Assembly (NCBI GenBank): GCA_015680685.1 | Contig: MNCI01037629.1 | Span: 46,474-110,473, forward strand | Direction: 5' to 3' | Origin: Gnetum montanum | Lineage: Eukaryota; Streptophyta; Gnetopsida; Gnetales; Gnetaceae | Length of the DNA: 64,000 nt | In this document: positions 59,482 through 64,000 of the stretch, in pieces | How positions within the stretch are numbered: the first letter of the stretch is position 1 | Layout of the letters: each line of letters begins with the position of its first letter | Translations under genes and position numbers: made by a program | The notes under the pieces: generated by a model | What the model was told of the DNA's origin: nothing | Seen by the model: the letters and a program-made list of their open reading frames with translations, nothing else | Databases searched by the model: none

Positions 59482-62035
59482 AACAACAAAACCAAATAAC
59501 AGTTAGCCCTTAGTGTCAAATTCAAATGCAATATTTCTTCTCTAAACCATCCTTCGTTAAAAAATGATGTGCTTTAATAATAAAAATTTGATCTATTGAC
59601 ATGGTTTTATACATCAATTGACTTAGTTATATATAAACATTATCCCATAAAAATTTGAAAAATATTAATTTATGAAGGTAAATATTAGCAGTTTTTTATA
59701 AAATTAAGATTTTGTTATACTTGTAGATCCTCTAGATACATTAAATATTAGAAATGTACATGCTATATCTTTTGAATATTACATTAAAAAAGTTTGCTAA
59801 ATGTTCTTAGTAACATTTGGAAGAAATCAATAAAATTTATAACTATAATATCTCACCTATGTCTAAATGTAAAACATGGGAAACGTAGTGTCCATTTTCA
59901 ATGTTATTTGTGACTGTAGTATTTTAGATAAATATATTTTTAAGAGGAGGGTGATGTCTAGTAGTTCATTTCCTATAGTGAAATTGTAGGTTTTATTATG
60001 TGTGCCAAAAATCATGATTTTTTTTGGTAAAATTAACTTTTAAATCTACTAACAAAAGTCATCAAAGTTCTATGCATTTGTTGCGACCATTCCATTGAGT
60101 TTCAAATTTGGATAACATCATGAGCATAAAGTATTTTTCTATAAACCTTGATCATAATCATTACTTTACAATTACAAAACTTATCAAAAGAAATTGTAAA
60201 TTATGAAAATTTAATTAGCTTTTAAAATGGTAGCTTCTAAATTAAAAGAATAACTTGCACAAGCAACTAAAACAAGACTAATGTGTTTAATGGTAATTTG
60301 TATCCTCTTATTCACTTTCTATATAAGATGTTTCCATCTAAGCTTTGAATTGTCAATGTTATATATATTCCAAAAGGAGTTTCATGCATTAATGCTCTAA
60401 GAATTAGAAGATTATGAAGATCGTTGATAAGCTCTAAGTAATTTTCAAAGCTCTTGTTATCTTTGTAAACATTTCCTAGTAAGATATTTATTAATCCTTG
60501 TACACAAAGCTATTGGAGTTATTTGAGCAAATGTAGAGTTCTCTTTAATCCATAAACTTTGTCTTTTGAGACCTTTAATAATAAATAAATATAAGATAGT
60601 CATTCAGAAATGCAACATTAACATTCATATAATGAAGTTTTTATTCCAAACCTATAAACTAGTAAACATATATATTTTTATATTCTAACCTTATCATCTT
60701 TTGCATCATATTTCTCATAAATCTTTTATTTGAATATCTACTTTGAATCAATCAGTTAATTCTCTTGTATCTAAGGGCTCTTGCAAGAAAATTTATAGGT
60801 TCAATCAACCTTGTAGTAGAATAATCTTATAGCAGGTTACATTTACCTTGTTATGTAAGTAGGGGCTATGCTACTAGCTTGAAGTTTTATTTGCCTTAGA
60901 AGAAAAAAAAAGGAATTTCTTATCATTTGTTCTATCTCCAGAATTCCAAGTTTCATTCTTTACAGGATAAGAACTTTCTTTTTATCATACTTGGAATAAA
61001 ACTTATTTGAAAATGTTTACCAATTATCTTTAAATATAGATGATTTGTTAACAACTTAAAAGAGATTTATATTTGACAAATAGATTACTTAGACTTTTTA
61101 AACTTTAATTATTCAAAAATGTGATATTTCATAGTGCAAGGATCAAGGAAACAATTTGCACACAACTTTATAATTTTATACACACACACACACACATTTG
61201 GGAAGGGGGGTGGGGGCAAGGGTGGTGGGGTATATCAGGGTGGGGTGTTGGATCCCAAAAAAATTAATAACATTAAAAAAGTAAGAGTACATTAGTTCAT
61301 TGAAGAAATAGTCTAAAGAAAAATCCCAATGATTTTAGGGATGCCTTTTCATGTTTTTATCTTTACAACTAATCTTGAAAAACCTCCCATCTTAGGTAGG
61401 AAAAGGATCAAGCATTACCCTTATTTAGAAGTGCCTTCATGAGTTTTCACTTTGCACTAAAGGTTTCTTATAAAAAAAAGGAGAAAACTCTTCTTAAGTA
61501 CAAAAAAATATTGATTAAAAATAATGTACAAATAGTAATAAAAATTGAAAGCTTTGCATCATTGAGTCTCCAAAACAAAAATAAATTAATACTGTAGAAA
61601 ATAAGTTTTTTTGCTTGAAGTTATATCTCAAAGAGAACAAACAATCGAAGATATTTTCAAATGCAAAGAAAGAAAGGAGATAAAGTAGGCTAATTACCAA
61701 TAATGACTTTGTTGATACTTGGTTAAAAGTTGTTACAAATTCTAGATGTCCATTTGCAAGCATGGTGAGCAAGGGCATTCAAAAATAAACATGAAAAAAT
61801 GAATCTTCACTTCTATAAAAAAGACATTAAGAAGAAACATTTCTCATATGTTTAAGATAAGTGTTAATAAGAAGACATTGATGAATAAGACACCATAAAA
61901 AATTTCGAATTTTATTAAATGTATGAGCTCTCCAAATATCTTTCATTTTCCTCATCCAAAAGTGTGATTATAATTGCATATTCCAAGACTCATTGAATTT
62001 GTTATAATTAAAGTCATTCTTTATAATAATCTATG
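59482..62035. other. AT-rich intergenic DNA
   Basis: No coding motif on either strand. Contains a (CA) run at about 61,177-61,196 and the LINE tail listed separately. Confidence 0.6.
61199..61340 (-). mobile_element. LINE 3' tail fragment
   Basis: The minus strand reads TTAATGTTATTAATTTTTTT, then GGGATCCAACACCCCACCC, matching in layout the end of the LINE at 18,660-18,730 (TTAATAAAACTTC…CCAATACCCCACCCC). Confidence 0.55.
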
Positions 62036-62205
62036 GGTAAGGGTAAGGTTAGGTCTACTTAGGAGATGCCCTTAGGTTGGCAATATAGCAAGTACAAAGG
62101 ATTCAAAGGGGTGTTGGTCCTTGGCCTTGAACCTAATACCTTCAAGTATAAAGCTATGTGAGCTAACCAATTGGCCATTGACTAGTGCTTACAACTTTAT
62201 ATTAT
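62036..62205 (-). mobile_element. tRNA-derived SINE-like repeat
   Basis: On the minus strand GGTTAGCTCACATAGCTTTA is box A-like and TTAGGTTCAAGGCC box B-like, spaced as in a tRNA head. Confidence 0.45.
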
Positions 62206-62269
62206 ACTTAATCAAAGAATAGAATACATATTTCTTATTTGTAGCATCAAGTCTCAGTGTCCATTGAGG

Positions 62270-62402
62270 CTTTTTTGAATTAGCTTTATAATTCTTTCTT
62301 ACAAATTCTTTTCAAATTAATAACTTAATGTTGCCCATTGGAATCAAACTTGTAACCTAGGATTTCCATGCTAAGGCTTTTGCCATTAAGCTAATATCTA
62401 AT
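62270..62402 (-). mobile_element. SINE family A copy
   Basis: The minus strand reads TAGCTTAATGGCAAAAGCC (box A region), then AAGTTTGATTCCAATGGGC (box B and after) and CAACATTAAGTTATTAA, as in the other family A copies. Confidence 0.55.
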
Positions 62403-62459
62403 TTTTTCTATTCTTTGTAACATCATTCTAATATATGAAACAAACTATGATAAACAATG

Positions 62460-62590
62460 AGATGTTTACCTAGTGGTACGGATCTTGGCCTTGTAACCTT
62501 AAGTCACAAGTTTGATTCTATTAGGTAACACTGAGTTATAAAATTCTATAAATCTTGGGGTATACCTATGTTTTAATTATTTCAGGTTGC
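62460..62590 (+). mobile_element. SINE family A copy
   Basis: ACCTAGTGGTACGGATCTTG (box A region), CACAAGTTTGATTCTATTAG (box B), then GAGTTATAAAATTC and GGGGTATACCTATG. Same plan as 19,035-19,176. Confidence 0.6.
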
Positions 62591-62843
62591 AACATTCCCA
62601 AAATAACCTATGATAATTTTCTTATAGATTTTATATTTAATCACAAAATGATAAATGATAATGTAGTCCTTATGCCCAATCACATATATCAACAGTGTTT
62701 GTGCATGACTTAATTGTAATTCGTGGACTAGACTAATGGAGCTTCTAAATCATTAAGCATCATCGCAAGTTACTATAGTCCCAATTACACTTATGTTGGC
62801 CTTAGCCTATATGGTTAAGTGTAATTAAGGCATATGATTGTTG

Positions 62844-63900
62844 ATGTTGTTACCCATGATTAAAATATTATTTAAATATATAAATTCACTAATTAATCTA
62901 ATAGATAATAAAGTAAGGTCTAATCTATCATGTCCTAAACACGTATATTTACTCCCAAGATTACCAAATGTAATGCTATTGGACATATCAAGCACTAACA
63001 TTATTGGGTTACTAATGAGACGTGATATCGCGGTCCGTTGCCAAATCTATAAATAAGAGGCGGAACTCCCCTCATTTCCCATCCTAGGCTAGAAGTAGCG
63101 AAGTTCTGGTTGATTGATCACCCCAGAGATAGAATATTTTCCATGTGCCCGCAAGTAGGAGTCCCTAAGTGAACGGATCTTTATTCGAGCAGCTTTGTAC
63201 CTGAACGTAAGTTACGTATGGCAATAAAGACAAGCTTTGTGGATAAACCTTGCAGTACATGGATAGGTTTATTTAATGTTATTTATTACCTGTTGTTAGC
63301 ATGGCATGAGTATGACTTGGTTACGAGCATTGATGAATGTGTACGGCTAACCAAGGAATCGGCTACTCATCGCGATTAGATTCTCTCACCCTTATCTTCT
63401 AGAACGTGGGATGAGTACGACTTGATTACGAGCATCTATGGATGTGTACGTCTAGTGAAGGAATCGGCTGCTCATCACACTTAGGCTAGTTAGGTGCCTC
63501 AGTACGACCACTTCAAGCACGTGCGTTATGTTTGGTGATCCCAGTAACGATTAGCGTTTGGTAGCCACAGTTGCATAGTTTAGGGTGTGTACGGTAAGTG
63601 GGAACGAATGCTGACGCTAGTTAATTTAGACTTAGGACATTAGTTAGAGTTAGCTAGTTTTCTCAACCCTTTGCTCTTAGCGTAGAAGACATAAAACCAG
63701 AAAAGACCAAAAAAATCATATACCTCGGACTTACTTAACCATACACCGTGACAACAACAAGTAAGTCTGGGAAGACAACGAATGATTAACCCCAAGTGTT
63801 CCATGGGGCGTTTAGGCATTTAGTCTGTGGAGTTCGACCAGATCGCGCGTGCTATGCTTGTTTCGTATGGTCGAGTGTAGGGGTACCTCGCCACGCATCA
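62844..63900 (+). repeat. 5' LTR of a second Athila-like element
   Basis: Ends CGCATCA right before a tRNA-Asp-type PBS. Parts align with the LTR at 11,894-12,784: TATAAATA (63,048-63,055), AGAGATAGAATATTTTCCA, ATCTTTATTCGAGCA, GGCAATAAAGAC, and the end GAGTGTAGGGGTACCTCGCC. The start at TGATG 62,844 is my best guess; the first 200 bases are not similar to the other LTR. Confidence 0.75.
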
Positions 63901-63901
63901 T

Positions 63902-63919
63902 TAGCACCGTTGTCGGGGA
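63902..63919 (+). other. Primer-binding site of second Athila-like element
   Basis: TAGCACCGTTGTCGGGGA: same site as at 656-673 with two further C/G-to-T/A changes. The element continues past the window end. Confidence 0.7.
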
Positions 63920-64000
63920 CTAAGTGTTTGTGCACCAAATAGAACATAAGGGATATCACTCACATCGTTGTGAGCCTTAACGAACCTTCGGGTTAATCAA

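Noticed and set aside
1-64000. CRISPR arrays, bacterial operons, rRNA genes
   Set aside because: None seen; spliced genes, LTR elements and SINEs show the DNA is plant nuclear.

Overview
The window is plant nuclear DNA that is mostly transposable elements around one intact single-copy gene. Evidence for a seed plant with a large genome: Athila-type and Tat-type Ty3/gypsy LTR elements, a plant L1-type LINE, RTE LINE pieces, a Ty1/copia piece, tRNA-derived SINEs, and a RecQ-mediated genome instability protein 1 (RMI1) gene with long TE-filled introns. The species cannot be fixed; a gymnosperm or another large-genome plant is my guess.

Layout. 1-12,784: old Athila-like element (5' LTR cut by the window edge, PBS, gag, protease, RT, RNase H, integrase, a long extra ORF in the env position behind what looks like its own promoter and 5'UTR intron, polypurine tract, 3' LTR). 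12,911-18,732: full-length L1-type LINE with a perfect 14-bp target-site duplication. 18,747-20,273: AT-rich spacer with one SINE. 20,274-35,539, minus strand: RMI1, eight exons joining into a 556-codon frame without any stop; its introns hold SINEs, RTE and copia pieces and a 1.56-kb poly(A)-tailed retroposed insert. 36,137-37,690 and about 41,465-41,915: two parts of one RTE LINE, split by a 3.8-kb unclassified insertion rich in tandem repeats (direct repeats of about 400 bp, a 21-bp/126-bp array, 182-bp repeats). 41,967-59,476: complete 17.5-kb Tat-lineage Ty3/gypsy element with 1.59-kb LTRs and GCATA target-site duplication. 59,482-62,843: AT-rich spacer with SINEs and a LINE tail. 62,844-63,900: LTR of another Athila-like element that runs off the right edge.

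The most striking object lies inside the Tat element. Between protease and reverse transcriptase, on the opposite strand (52,229 to 48,222), there is a nine-exon gene. Eight GT-AG introns of 70-99 bp join in phase to a frame of about 1,112 codons, broken only by TAG/TAA codons of the kind CAG/CAA-to-T decay makes. The sense pol frame resumes just after a good splice acceptor at 52,712, so the antisense gene may sit inside a large sense-strand intron. The Athila element carries a comparable extra protein (globular part, then coiled coil), but in sense orientation after integrase. Nearly all nonsense codons in both elements look like C-to-T changes, as expected from deamination of methylated, silenced copies. 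RMI1 by contrast is clean.
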